From NCBI RefSeq assembly GCF_001050275.1, contig NZ_BBYA01000009.1:372001-436000 (forward strand): 64,000 bases of DNA, in the 5' to 3' direction. This document shows positions 7,226 through 15,865 of this stretch, piece after piece. Position 1 is the stretch's first letter, and each line of letters opens with the position of its first letter. Both the position numbers and the translations under genes were made by a program. This DNA comes from Leptolinea tardivitalis (GTDB lineage Bacteria > Chloroflexota > Anaerolineae > Anaerolineales > Anaerolineaceae). Below the pieces are notes generated by a model that saw nothing but the letters and a program-made list of their open reading frames with translations, was not told the origin of the DNA and searched no databases.

Positions 7226-8053
7226 ATGGCTGCCATCTATCCATCACCCAAACGATCTCCATCACAGGCGGTACGCACAGCCAAACAGCGCCGCTGGTTT
7301 ATGCCGGTGTCGCTGCTGGGGGGGCTGCTCCTCTGGCAGATTATTGTGACGGTCTCCGGTCTGCCGGCGTTTATCCTGCCTTCGCCGGTGGAGGTGGCTG
7401 TGCGCTTCTGGGATATGCTCACCGGCGGCCGCCTGCTGCTGCATACAGCTGTCACATTGAGTGAACTGCTGCTAGGCCTGCTGGCAGGCGGCGGCGCCGC
7501 CACCCTCACCGGGTATGCGCTGGCCAAATCCCCTTCGGCAGAACGGCTGATGTCACCCTACCTGATTGCCAGCCAGGCTGTACCGGTGGCCGCCATCGCC
7601 CCACTGCTGGTCATCTGGTTTGGACCGGGCATGGCTTCCAAGGTACTCATTTGCGGGTTGACTGTCTTCTTCCCGGTGCTCATCAATACCATTGTCAGCC
7701 TGCGGGGTGTTCCCGAGAACCTGCGGGATGTGATGCGCGCCATGCGCGCCACCCCGCGTCAGACGCTGCTTCTGTTGGAAATCCCTGCCGCACTGCCGGT
7801 GTATCTGGCCGGTCTGCGTGTGGGCGCCACCCTGTCAGTCATTGGAGCGGTGGTCGGCGAGCTGGTTGGTTCCAACCAGGGGCTGGGATTTCTCATCAAC
7901 CTGGGACGCGGTCAGTACGATACCGCCCTGGTATTTGTGGCCGTTTTTGGCCTGGTCACCCTCGCCATCCTGCTATATGGCACTGTCTTGCTTGTGGAAA
8001 GACGCTGCCTGGCCTGGCAGTCAGACCCGGATAAAGAAACTTCTCTTCTGTAA
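7226..8053 (+). CDS. ribX: Riboflavin ABC transporter, permease
   Basis: About 275 residues with six predicted membrane segments, of the BPD_transp_1 (SsuC/TauC-like) type. The EAA-type cytoplasmic loop is visible as LRDVMRAMRATPRQTLLLLEIPAALP. The upstream FMN riboswitch and the adjacent NMT1-like binding protein and ATPase match the RibXY(Z) riboflavin uptake system known from Chloroflexota (family knowledge). ATG 7226 is chosen because the earlier in-frame ATG (7106) lies inside the riboswitch. No Shine-Dalgarno site is seen, since the start follows the terminator T-run directly. Confidence 0.85.
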   Translation: MAAIYPSPKRSPSQAVRTAKQRRWFMPVSLLGGLLLWQIIVTVSGLPAFILPSPVEVAVRFWDMLTGGRLLLHTAVTLSELLLGLLAGGGAATLTGYALAKSPSAERLMSPYLIASQAVPVAAIAPLLVIWFGPGMASKVLICGLTVFFPVLINTIVSLRGVPENLRDVMRAMRATPRQTLLLLEIPAALPVYLAGLRVGATLSVIGAVVGELVGSNQGLGFLINLGRGQYDTALVFVAVFGLVTLAILLYGTVLLVERRCLAWQSDPDKETSLL

Positions 8054-8065
8054 AGGTCAATCATT

Positions 8066-9064
8066 ATGAAACACAATTCTCTCAAATTTGGCTTTCTGGC
8101 TTTGATCCTGATCTTATCTGCCTGTAGGACTGGCACACAGGCTCCAACCAAACCAACTGCGCTGACTCCCATCAAGCTGCCGGTGGGGTATATCCCCAAT
8201 ATTCAGTTTGCTCCGCTGTACGTGGCCATAGAAAAAGGTTATTTTAAGAATGAGGGGATTGATATCACCCTGGATTACAACATGGAGAACGATTCTGTGG
8301 CACTTCTGGGAGCCGGACAATTGCAATTTGCCATTGTTTCCGGCGAGCAGGTCCTACTGGGACGCGGAAAGGGTCTGCCGGTGGTCTACGCGGCGGCCTG
8401 GTATAACAATTACCCGGTGGGGGTGATTGTTGATCCGGCGAAAAATGTGACAAAACCGGCCGACCTGAAGGGTTTGACGATCGGTCTTCCCGGACCTTAC
8501 GGCGCCAACTACATTGGTCTGCGCGCCCTGCTGGCTGCCGGGGGCCTGACCGAGAACGATGTCAAATTGAGTTCGATCGGGTATACCCAGGCGGAAAACT
8601 TCATGACAAAAAAGGTGGATGCCGCCTCGATTTATGTGTCGAATGAACCCAATCTGCTGGAAAGCAAGGGGGTTCCTTTCACTTTGCTGAAAGTGTCTGA
8701 TTACACCAGTCTTGTGGCCAACGGTCTGGCCACCAATGAAACCACCCTGAAAGAGCACCCCGAACTGGTACGCGGGATGATAAGCGGGCTTTTGAAAGGA
8801 ATTGCCGATGCGGGAGCCAACCCGGAAGAAGCCTATGAAATAAGCAAGAAGTATATTGAAAACCTGGATAAAGCGGATACGACCGTTCAGAAAGCTGTGT
8901 TGAAATCGTCCATTGATTTCTGGAAGAGCCTTAAACCCGGATCCACCCAACCGGATGCCTGGGAGAATATGCAGAAACTGCTGTTGGATATGGGAATGCT
9001 CGATAAGCCTATCGACCTGACCAAAGCCTACACCAACGATTTCCTGCCGGTGCCAACAAAGTAA
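8066..9064 (+). CDS. ribY: Riboflavin ABC transporter, substrate-binding lipoprotein
   Basis: 332 residues. The signal peptide ends in a lipobox (ILSAC, Cys at about residue 19), so the protein is tethered outside the membrane. The mature part is an NMT1/THI5-like type 2 binding protein: VGYIPNIQFAPLYVAIEKGYF, then NDSVALLGAGQLQFAIVSGEQVL, then GLTIGLPGPYGANY. These proteins often bind thiamine precursors, but the FMN riboswitch points to riboflavin here. It lies 12 nt after ribX and 5 nt before the ATPase gene. Confidence 0.85.
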   Translation: MKHNSLKFGFLALILILSACRTGTQAPTKPTALTPIKLPVGYIPNIQFAPLYVAIEKGYFKNEGIDITLDYNMENDSVALLGAGQLQFAIVSGEQVLLGRGKGLPVVYAAAWYNNYPVGVIVDPAKNVTKPADLKGLTIGLPGPYGANYIGLRALLAAGGLTENDVKLSSIGYTQAENFMTKKVDAASIYVSNEPNLLESKGVPFTLLKVSDYTSLVANGLATNETTLKEHPELVRGMISGLLKGIADAGANPEEAYEISKKYIENLDKADTTVQKAVLKSSIDFWKSLKPGSTQPDAWENMQKLLLDMGMLDKPIDLTKAYTNDFLPVPTK

Positions 9065-9069
9065 ACCGT

Positions 9070-9864
9070 ATGTGCCCTGCCACTTTACTGCGTATTAAAA
9101 ATCTATCGGTCACCTTCCAGGATGGGAACGGCGGACTGGAAGCGCTGGATTCCGTCAACCTCGATCTGCCGGAGTGCCGTTTTGTGGCAGTGCTGGGTCC
9201 ATCGGGGAGCGGGAAAACAACCCTCCTGCGTATTATTGCCGGTCTGATCCAACCCACATCTGGAAGTCTGCAATTTAACACACCGGAGGGTAATCCGCCG
9301 CGTATTGGTCTGGTATTTCAGCAGGCAAATTTGATGCCCTGGCGTACAGCCATCCAGAATATCACCCTGCCGCTCGAAATGCAGGGAATATCTGAAAAGG
9401 ATGCCTGCGAACGAGCCCGAGGTTTTATCGACCTGGTGGGATTGCGGGGATTTGAAAACAGCTGGCCGCGTAATCTATCTGGCGGTATGGCGCAGCGGGT
9501 GGCGCTGGCGCGCGCGTTGATTCAAGAACCTGACCTTCTGCTGCTAGACGAACCCTTCGGGGCGCTGGATGCCCTTACCCGCGAACACATGGGCGCCGAG
9601 TTGCTGCGCATCTGGCAGGCACGCGAGACCACGGTGATGATGGTCACACATTCCATTTCGGAAGCCCTTCTGTTGGCTGACCGGGTGGTGGTTCTATCCG
9701 CTCGTCCGGGTCGGTTGGTACGCGAATTGGACGTTCCCTTCCCGCGCCCGCGAACGGACGAGATCCGTTATTCACCAGAATTTGTGGCGCTCTCGCATGA
9801 TTTACGGGCCAGTATTAAAGAAGAACCCGAACCCATACCGGTTGCCCGGAAACCGAAAAAATAA
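9070..9864 (+). CDS. ribZ: Riboflavin ABC transporter, ATP-binding protein
   Basis: 264 residues, a complete ABC ATPase. Walker A is GPSGSGKTT (about residues 44-52), the Q-loop is VFQQANLMPW, the signature is NLSGGMAQRVALARAL, Walker B is LLLLDEPFGALD, and the switch His is in MMVTHSISEA. It is of the SsuB/TauB type that pairs with NMT1-like binding proteins. It is third in the riboswitch-controlled operon and supplies the energy for uptake. The symbol follows the RibXYZ convention and is inferred from context. Confidence 0.85.
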   Translation: MCPATLLRIKNLSVTFQDGNGGLEALDSVNLDLPECRFVAVLGPSGSGKTTLLRIIAGLIQPTSGSLQFNTPEGNPPRIGLVFQQANLMPWRTAIQNITLPLEMQGISEKDACERARGFIDLVGLRGFENSWPRNLSGGMAQRVALARALIQEPDLLLLDEPFGALDALTREHMGAELLRIWQARETTVMMVTHSISEALLLADRVVVLSARPGRLVRELDVPFPRPRTDEIRYSPEFVALSHDLRASIKEEPEPIPVARKPKK

Positions 9865-9880
9865 CGCCGAAATTTTTACC

Positions 9881-10195
9881 TGTGCCGGGCTGAATCAGGC
9901 GGAATGAAACGCATCTATTATTAATGATCAAATCTCCGCCTGCTTCAACCGGAGGCCTGGATTGGTCAGGTGTGCAGTAGATGCAACCGGAGCCGGGGGG
10001 ACTATGTTTGGATTAGGCATATTTTATTTAAACACACCTGTGCAGGGTTGAAGCAGGCGGTATGAAACGGAACTGAAATCAATTTACCACTCTCCGCCTG
10101 CTTCAACCGGCGACCCGGTCAGGTACGCGCGCGGTAGATGCAAGCGGAGCCGGGGGTGTTTATGTAGAAGGAAGTATTGCCGCTTGCATCTACCC
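9881..10195. repeat. Duplicated palindromic repeat block (two units of about 120-130 nt)
   Basis: Two diverged direct copies (about 9879-10000 and 10037-10160) each contain a segment like TGAAGCAGGCGG-ATGAAACG, then TCTCCGCCTGCTTCAACCGG, then a segment ending TAGATGCAA-CGGAGCCGGGGG. The first and second segments of each copy are inverse complements (GAAGCAGGCGG with CCGCCTGCTTC). The third, GTAGATGCAAGCGG (10133-10146), is complemented perfectly by CCGCTTGCATCTAC (10180-10193). The whole gene-free interval 9865-10224 is therefore a nest of hairpins resembling a BIME/REP element, between the rib operon and a convergent GNAT gene. It may also end transcription from both sides. Confidence 0.8.
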
Positions 10196-10224
10196 TGCAT
10201 AGAGTTCTGAAGGGTTAATAAAAT

Positions 10225-10683
10225 TTATAAATGATATTCCATCGGTGTGAACCGGATGCCGTTCACCGTTTGCTCGGTGTTGGTATCTACAAAACCCAAC
10301 CGGTGATAGGCATTTACGGCATATGGTGATGAATTAACGGTGATCTTGCTCACGTCTCCGCGAGATTGGCAGGATCCCAAAACCTGGTTAAACAGAGCCC
10401 GGGCTATTCCCCGGCGGTGATATTCTTTTCGCACAAACAACAGGCAAATATGACTGATATCGCGGACGGCAATCACTCCGGCCAGCCGGTCATCAATGCG
10501 GCAGCCCCAGAAGCAGAGTTCGCCTTTTTCAAATTTTGAAACCACATCTTCATATCTGTTGAACGTCTTGAATTCGTTGATGCCCTCTTCGGAATACTCC
10601 GGGGCTTCAAATTCCATGAACACATCCATAATCAGGTCGAGTGCGGGTTTCAGGTCTTCTTTGGTCAGTGGGGTAATATTCAT
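10225..10683 (-). CDS. GNAT-family N-acetyltransferase
   Basis: 152 residues, a single GNAT domain. The acetyl-CoA loop is RKEYHRRGIARALF (Q/R-x-x-G-x-G/A type) near residue 95, followed by the typical end SSPYAVNAYHRLGFVDT. These enzymes move an acetyl group from acetyl-CoA to an amine; the substrate is not evident. It is transcribed away from the nurA operon, so the 110 nt before 10801 probably carries divergent promoters. Confidence 0.85.
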   Translation of the reverse strand: MNITPLTKEDLKPALDLIMDVFMEFEAPEYSEEGINEFKTFNRYEDVVSKFEKGELCFWGCRIDDRLAGVIAVRDISHICLLFVRKEYHRRGIARALFNQVLGSCQSRGDVSKITVNSSPYAVNAYHRLGFVDTNTEQTVNGIRFTPMEYHL

Positions 10684-10800
10684 TCTTCTTTTCCAATGAC
10701 AGGTCTTACAGCGATTTTACCCCGCAGACTTGATTCCGCCCATCCGGAAGGCTATAATTCAAACAGATGTTCGAAATCCATCATCAATCCGGGGAAGACC

Positions 10801-11973
10801 ATGCCGCTTGACTATGCCAGGATACAGGAGCAATTGATTGATCTTTCCGAGCAGTTTGCCGAACGGCGGGCTGCCGAAGTGGGGAATGCCTCACATGCCG
10901 CCGTTCTTCTTGACAGTCTGGCCGGGCAGACTGCAGAAACGCGCGAGAAGATTATGGCGGCTGCAGAGGCCAATCCCGGCCTGCGCAGTGCCATCCCTAC
11001 AGACGAAGATCTGACGGGCGTTTTTATGCCCCCGGTTATCCATAAACATTACACCCTGCTGGCGGCCGATGGATCTCAGGTCAACCCGAACCGGCATGAC
11101 AGTATCCCTTTCGGGGTGATCAACATCGGGGTGTTCCGCCTTGATTCAACCCTACAGGTGCCGCCCCGTGAGATCGTGGAGACGGAGCTGCTTCCGTTGG
11201 ATGCGATTTACAACGAATTTGGACTGGTCGGTGAAGAGGTCATTGCCCTGCGGCGTGATCTGCGCGAGCGGCAGACACTATCACGGCTGGCCGGAGAGAT
11301 CGACGGAACCGTCCTGACTCTGACGGATGGCCCGCTCGAATTATTCCGCGACCCGCAGGGCAGCAGAGAGACGCAGCACGAATTTGAGCAATACCTGTCG
11401 GTGCTGCGCGAATTGGCGGAAATGGGGACGATCACTGCCGGGTATGTTGACCGCCCTGGCTCCGATCTGGTGGTTCGCATGCTTGAAATCGTCAGCCGGA
11501 AATCCGGCGGTGAGACCGGAGAAGAAAACACCCGTCCGCTGGCGCCGTTGACCGATGCATTCCTGTTTCAGAACCGTCTTCCGCCCGGGGCACGATCCGC
11601 CATTTTTGCCATCCAATCACAATCGGCTTCCAGTTTTACCGGAGAGACAGCCCTGCACTTCTTTTATCTGAATACCGGTTTCACCGATAAACCGTCACTG
11701 GCACGGGTGGAAATCCCGGCCTGGGTGGCGAATAATACCGAGATGTTGGGGCTGCTGCATGCCGTCCTTCTGGAACAATGCCGTCATTTGGGCGGTCAGC
11801 CATATCCCTATGCCCTGCACCGATCCCATGAAATTGCCCTGGTCACAATGCTTGATAAGGATCAGATCGAAGGGATGATCAACCGGGTGCTGGTGTCACA
11901 GGGGCTGCCACCGGCTATGCCTTCCAATAAACAATTTGCCAAAAATCTGTCAGGAAGAATGAGGAACCGCTGA
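10801..11973 (+). CDS. nurA: NurA-domain nuclease
   Basis: 390 residues. The NurA N-terminal active-site motif appears as LLAADGSQVNPNRHD near residue 85, and a second acidic block is VLTLTDGPLELF near residue 170. NurA is the 5'-3' nuclease that works with the HerA translocase in end resection; in bacteria it is mainly found in Deinococcus-Thermus, Chloroflexota and a few others (family knowledge). ATG 10801 follows GGGGAAG. A TATAAT at 10753-10758 places the transcript start near 10766, downstream of the earlier in-frame ATG at 10696. The next gene overlaps its stop (ATGA-type, 1 nt). Confidence 0.8.
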   Translation: MPLDYARIQEQLIDLSEQFAERRAAEVGNASHAAVLLDSLAGQTAETREKIMAAAEANPGLRSAIPTDEDLTGVFMPPVIHKHYTLLAADGSQVNPNRHDSIPFGVINIGVFRLDSTLQVPPREIVETELLPLDAIYNEFGLVGEEVIALRRDLRERQTLSRLAGEIDGTVLTLTDGPLELFRDPQGSRETQHEFEQYLSVLRELAEMGTITAGYVDRPGSDLVVRMLEIVSRKSGGETGEENTRPLAPLTDAFLFQNRLPPGARSAIFAIQSQSASSFTGETALHFFYLNTGFTDKPSLARVEIPAWVANNTEMLGLLHAVLLEQCRHLGGQPYPYALHRSHEIALVTMLDKDQIEGMINRVLVSQGLPPAMPSNKQFAKNLSGRMRNR

Positions 11974-12593
11974 TGCTTCCGCTTACTCCCACATCCATTC
12001 AAATCGGCCGCCTGCTGCGAGCCTCAACCACCGGCTGTGTCATCGGCTGCCAGGTCAACCAGGTGGAAAACCTGACCTGCGGCGGCATGGTGCGCATACC
12101 GGCTGCCCAGGGGTATGAAATATTCGGTCTGGTGTATGACATCCATATTGATGATGACGGCCTGGTGCGTCAGCTTGTGACGGCAGAGCACGTCAGTGAG
12201 ATGGTGATTCAAGACAACCGCCTGAACCGCAATATCCCGGCAGAAATCAGTGTGTTGTTTATCGGATACAAAAAAGATGGCAAGGTTTCCCACCTGCTGC
12301 CGCCGCGTCCGCCGCTTTCACTGGATGAGATTTTTTCATGCAGCGCGCAGGAAATTCTCACGTTTACATCAGGCAGCCGGTTCGGTTACTTCAGGCACAT
12401 TCTGGGTAATCCAGACCTTCCGACCGGGGAGCTTCTGGCTGCCCATTTGCAGCAAACCCATGCCATCTACCGGCAAATTCACGATGAAACCTGGCTCGAA
12501 AGCGCGGTGAGCGAATTGATTGTGCTGCTGCGGGATGATTACGAGACCCTTAACCGGGTACTCGGCGCCATCAGCGAGATTTATCAGGATTGA
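11973..12593 (+). CDS. HAS-barrel-like protein between nurA and herA
   Basis: 206 residues, no signal or membrane segment. The first 110 residues read as a small beta-barrel (IGRLLRASTTGCVIGC, VRIPAAQGYEIFGLVYDI) resembling the HAS barrel that precedes many HerA ATPase domains. The second half is helical. Its ATG overlaps the nurA stop and herA begins 14 nt after its own stop. The HerA gene downstream has its own N-terminal barrel-like region, so this protein may be a regulatory or adaptor subunit of the NurA-HerA complex. The name is inferred from the fold pattern and context. Confidence 0.6.
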   Translation: MLPLTPTSIQIGRLLRASTTGCVIGCQVNQVENLTCGGMVRIPAAQGYEIFGLVYDIHIDDDGLVRQLVTAEHVSEMVIQDNRLNRNIPAEISVLFIGYKKDGKVSHLLPPRPPLSLDEIFSCSAQEILTFTSGSRFGYFRHILGNPDLPTGELLAAHLQQTHAIYRQIHDETWLESAVSELIVLLRDDYETLNRVLGAISEIYQD

Positions 12594-12607
12594 ACTGGAG
12601 AGAAATC

Positions 12608-14341
12608 ATGACACCCAATCAACCCATCCAAAATCCCGGAGAAAATCCTGAAATCGGCTACATTGTCGGCGGGTCGCTGAAAGACAGCCTGAATGCCCGG
12701 TTGACTGTTCCGGCGCATGATGTACAGGAAGGCAGTTTTGTGGTCACCCGCAGCGGAGACTGGCAATTTTACGGCCTGGTCACCAACCTGGTACTCGGCT
12801 CGACCAATCCACGTTTTGCTGATGAACAGAGCGAGCAGCGTCTGCCTCCCAATGTGGCACGCCTGCTCCACGGTCAGACGCTGTTCACCAATCTCGAAAT
12901 CCTGCCAGCCTTGATGCTTGACCGCGGTCCTGAACCCGGAACTCCTGCCTATGAACAATGGCTGACCACCCATCCCGAGGGACAGCACCCGCTGCCGGTA
13001 AAGACCGTCCCCGCGCATCATTCCCCCGTGCGGTTGGCGGCGGCTGGCGATGTGGCTGAAATCTTCGGCGACCCGGCAGACGGCGACGGCCGGCATTTCA
13101 TCATCGGTCATACCTGCGAACAGGGTCACCCGGTTTGCATCGACCTGGAGAAATTTGTGCAGCGGTCTTCTGGCGTTTTTGGCGCCACGGGAACGGGAAA
13201 GTCCTTTCTCACCCGGCTTTTACTGGCCGGGTTGATCCAGTACAACAAGTCGTCTCTGCTGGTGTTTGATATGCACAACGAATACGGTTTTGATGACACC
13301 TCATCAGACACCAATACCAAAGTCCCCGGCCTGCGGACGAAATTCCCGGCGCGGGTGCGGGTGGTCGGCCTGGGTGCCTCAGCCGCGGTGCGCGGGCGCA
13401 CACCGGATTACACGCTGGAAATTGCCGAAAAAGACATCCAGCCGGAAGATATCGAACTGTTGACCCGCGAATTAAACCTCAAAGAAACCACCCCCACCAC
13501 ACTGGATGCGCTGGTGCGCAGTTTCGGCAAGGAAGACTGGTTCCGGGAATTCCGGAACCTGCGGCCGGGAGCCACCGAAGAAACCGACGATGGAAAGAAA
13601 GTTCCGGCGGAAGACAGTGTGGAAGCCTGGGCGGCACGCGAAGGGATCCACCCGGCAGCGGCGGCCGGCCTGCACAGCAAATTGACGCGCGTCTTCAACC
13701 GTCCGTACATTTTGGAACAGCCGGCATCCGATGGATTGAGTGAGATCATCAAGTCACTGGAAGCGGGTCAGCATGTAGTGCTGTCATTTGGCAAGAACGA
13801 AAGCGACCTGGACTACCTGCTGGTCACCAATCTGCTCACCCGCCGGATCCGCGAAGCCTGGGAGAAAAAGACCAACGATTACCGCAGCAATCCGAACAAT
13901 AACAATGAACCGCGGCCCCTTGTCATAGTGGTGGAAGAAGCTCACAAGATATTGAATCGCGAGATGGCCTCACAGACCACCTTCAGCACCATCGCGCGGG
14001 AAATGCGCAAGTACTACGTCACCCTGCTGGTGATTGACCAGCGGCCTTCACAGATTTATGACGAAGTCATGTCGCAATTGGGCACGCGCATTTCCGGCTG
14101 GCTGGGTGACGATCTGGATATTCAAGCGGTGCTTTCCGGTCTGGCTGGTAAAGAGTCACTGCGAGGGATGCTCTCTCGGTTGCAGCCAAAAGAGGAAGTG
14201 CTGCTGCTCGGCTGGGGTGTTCCCATGCCTCTGCCGGTTCGGTCCCGCCGCTATGACGACCGCTTCTGGGCGGAGCTGCTCGGTCGCGGCAGCACCGGTC
14301 CGATTGATGTGGATAAGACAATTAAAGAAATAGGCTTCTGA
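12608..14341 (+). CDS. herA: HerA-type DNA translocase (DUF87 ATPase)
   Basis: 577 residues. Walker A is GATGTGKSFLT (about residues 194-204), Walker B is LVIVVEEAHKIL, and the arginine-rich region near the end (STIAREMRKYYVTLLVIDQRPSQI) fits the FtsK/HerA superfamily. The first 170 residues form the family's N-terminal beta-barrel region (SFVVTRSGDWQFYGLVTNLVL). HerA forms a hexamer that pumps DNA towards NurA. ATG 12608 has GGAGAG upstream; the TTG at 12590 is inside the previous gene. The gene set nurA-HAS-herA has the order expected for the repair machine and lacks Sir2 or DUF4297, the usual marks of HerA defence systems. Confidence 0.85.
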   Translation: MTPNQPIQNPGENPEIGYIVGGSLKDSLNARLTVPAHDVQEGSFVVTRSGDWQFYGLVTNLVLGSTNPRFADEQSEQRLPPNVARLLHGQTLFTNLEILPALMLDRGPEPGTPAYEQWLTTHPEGQHPLPVKTVPAHHSPVRLAAAGDVAEIFGDPADGDGRHFIIGHTCEQGHPVCIDLEKFVQRSSGVFGATGTGKSFLTRLLLAGLIQYNKSSLLVFDMHNEYGFDDTSSDTNTKVPGLRTKFPARVRVVGLGASAAVRGRTPDYTLEIAEKDIQPEDIELLTRELNLKETTPTTLDALVRSFGKEDWFREFRNLRPGATEETDDGKKVPAEDSVEAWAAREGIHPAAAAGLHSKLTRVFNRPYILEQPASDGLSEIIKSLEAGQHVVLSFGKNESDLDYLLVTNLLTRRIREAWEKKTNDYRSNPNNNNEPRPLVIVVEEAHKILNREMASQTTFSTIAREMRKYYVTLLVIDQRPSQIYDEVMSQLGTRISGWLGDDLDIQAVLSGLAGKESLRGMLSRLQPKEEVLLLGWGVPMPLPVRSRRYDDRFWAELLGRGSTGPIDVDKTIKEIGF

Positions 14342-14361
14342 TAGAAAAAGTAAACATTTTA

Positions 14362-15246
14362 ATGAGCAGGCATCCATTAATATGTTATTTTGTCATTTTG
14401 ATACTTCTATGCGCCGCCATCATCTTTGGCGCGCGTTCCATGGGAGAACAGGGTGCCTACCTGGCCCAATTCTATATGTTGACACCGGCTATTGCTGCTC
14501 TGATTACCCGTCAATTTTTTTATGAGCCCAAATTCTCGGATGCCTGCCTGGGTTTTGGACGATGGCGCGATTACCTGAAATACTGGCTGGCCGCCATCGG
14601 AATCACGCTTCTCTCCTATGGTTTCTTCACCCTGCTTGGCAGTGTGACCTGGGATTTCACCGGAAAGGTTTTTCTGGATCGTCTGGCCGCGCAGTTCGCG
14701 GCAACCGGTCAGGATATGAATACCTCATTACCTGAAGGTTTCACGCCGTTAACCATGCTGGTCATCTACACCATTGGCGGGCTGACGGTGTTCAATATTT
14801 TCCCCGGCATCATCACCGGCTTTGGCGAAGAATTCGGTCACCGCGGCTTCATGTTTCCACAGCTTTATCGAATCAAACCATGGGTTGGCCTGATCATTGG
14901 CGGCCTTATCTGGTATGTCTGGCACCTCCCGCTGGGGTTGGTTCTCCCTCAATCCATTGAACCGCTGACATGGCAGGTGGCGCTGAATTACCTCATCCTT
15001 GCGGTGGGTTCAGTTTGCGCCTTCATTTTTCTGGCGTATGTATATGTCAAGAGCGGGAGTGTGTGGGTCACGGCACTCACTCATATGACGTTGAATAATT
15101 CAGCATCCGCTTTTTCGTATTACGTGGTGATTCAGAACCAGTTGCTGGCCAACCTGGGTCTGACCCTGACGATGTTGGCGGTGGTGGCCTTCCTGTATTA
15201 CCGGAAAGAATTGGATGTGTTCCGAACACAAAAAGTTATTACATAA
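14362..15246 (+). CDS. CPBP-family intramembrane protease-like protein
   Basis: 294 residues with about eight hydrophobic segments. The CPBP (CAAX protease/bacteriocin-processing) motifs are present: GFGEEFGHRGFMFP supplies the EExxxR-type glutamates and arginine near residue 155, WHLPLG the first His, and ALTHMTLNN the second His/Asn. These are Rce1-like metalloproteases or scaffold proteins of uncertain substrate. It starts 20 nt after herA and may be cotranscribed, though no functional link is evident. A second CPBP gene lies at 43726-44595. Confidence 0.85.
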   Translation: MSRHPLICYFVILILLCAAIIFGARSMGEQGAYLAQFYMLTPAIAALITRQFFYEPKFSDACLGFGRWRDYLKYWLAAIGITLLSYGFFTLLGSVTWDFTGKVFLDRLAAQFAATGQDMNTSLPEGFTPLTMLVIYTIGGLTVFNIFPGIITGFGEEFGHRGFMFPQLYRIKPWVGLIIGGLIWYVWHLPLGLVLPQSIEPLTWQVALNYLILAVGSVCAFIFLAYVYVKSGSVWVTALTHMTLNNSASAFSYYVVIQNQLLANLGLTLTMLAVVAFLYYRKELDVFRTQKVIT

Positions 15247-15273
15247 TGTGAAAGATTTTTTTCAAAAGTAACC

Positions 15274-15301
15274 GTAGGGGCGTACGGCCGTACGCCCCTA
15301 C
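15274..15301. terminator. Perfect 28-bp palindrome, terminator-like
   Basis: GTAGGGGCGTACGG and CCGTACGCCCCTAC are exact inverse complements without a spacer. It follows the CPBP stop by 28 nt and faces the convergent PAP2-like gene. It lacks a clear T-run, so it may be a dispersed palindromic repeat that ends transcription in both directions. Confidence 0.6.
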
Positions 15302-15403
15302 AACAGGTTGGACGTAACAATTCTAAAAATATCCTTGTTTGATCGACTAATTAAATACGCCGGTAGTATGGATCGTGTCCCATTCTACCGAAAAAGTTCT
15401 AGG

Positions 15404-15865
15404 TTATTTAGGCGCGGCCATAAAAAGCAGCCACACAATAACGGCGATGGCCATACCAAAGAATACCCCGGCAATGACCTGGCGCGGAGTGTGCCCGATC
15501 ACTTCCTTGAGCTGTTTCTCATTGATCGGCTGCCCGGCAAAAATTTCGTTAATCATCCGGTTGATGCGTTCCGCGTGCATACCGGCCTGACGACGGACAC
15601 CGGCGGCATCATATACCACGATCATGGTGATGGCAAAAGACACGGCAAACACAGAGGAATCAAATCCTTCAAATAAACCGGCTGCCAGTGTTGTGGCAGA
15701 CATTAACGCTGAATGCGAACTGGGCATTCCGCCCGAACTGAACCACAATCCCCAGTTCCACCGGCGTGTACGTGAATAATGGATGAAGGGTTTGACTGCC
15801 TGTGCCAGGAACCATCCCAGCAGGGCGGAAATGAGTATGCCGTTACGCAGAAGAGCGTTGATCAT
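15404..15865 (-). CDS. Divergent PAP2-family membrane protein (YuiD-like)
   Basis: 153 residues with about four membrane segments. Motifs typical of the divergent PAP2 (DUF212) family are SSGGMPSSHSALMSA, VVYDAAGVRRQAG, and GHTPRQVIAGVFFG. Classical PAP2 phosphatases share the SxxxPSSH and GHTP-like elements, so lipid phosphatase activity is possible but unproven. Its ATG overlaps the xseB stop by 4 nt, so it is the last gene of a run with xseA-xseB. Confidence 0.85.
   Translation of the reverse strand: MINALLRNGILISALLGWFLAQAVKPFIHYSRTRRWNWGLWFSSGGMPSSHSALMSATTLAAGLFEGFDSSVFAVSFAITMIVVYDAAGVRRQAGMHAERINRMINEIFAGQPINEKQLKEVIGHTPRQVIAGVFFGMAIAVIVWLLFMAAPK

Noticed and set aside
8066-9064. Thiamine-precursor binding protein
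   Set aside because: The NMT1-like fold alone would allow it, but the FMN riboswitch points to riboflavin.
12608-14341. HerA operon as an anti-phage system
   Set aside because: No Sir2, DUF4297 or other effector is present; the genes are NurA and HerA, the repair set.
15308-15676. 122-codon plus-strand frame
   Set aside because: It lies opposite the PAP2-like gene and has no start signal; it is a shadow.
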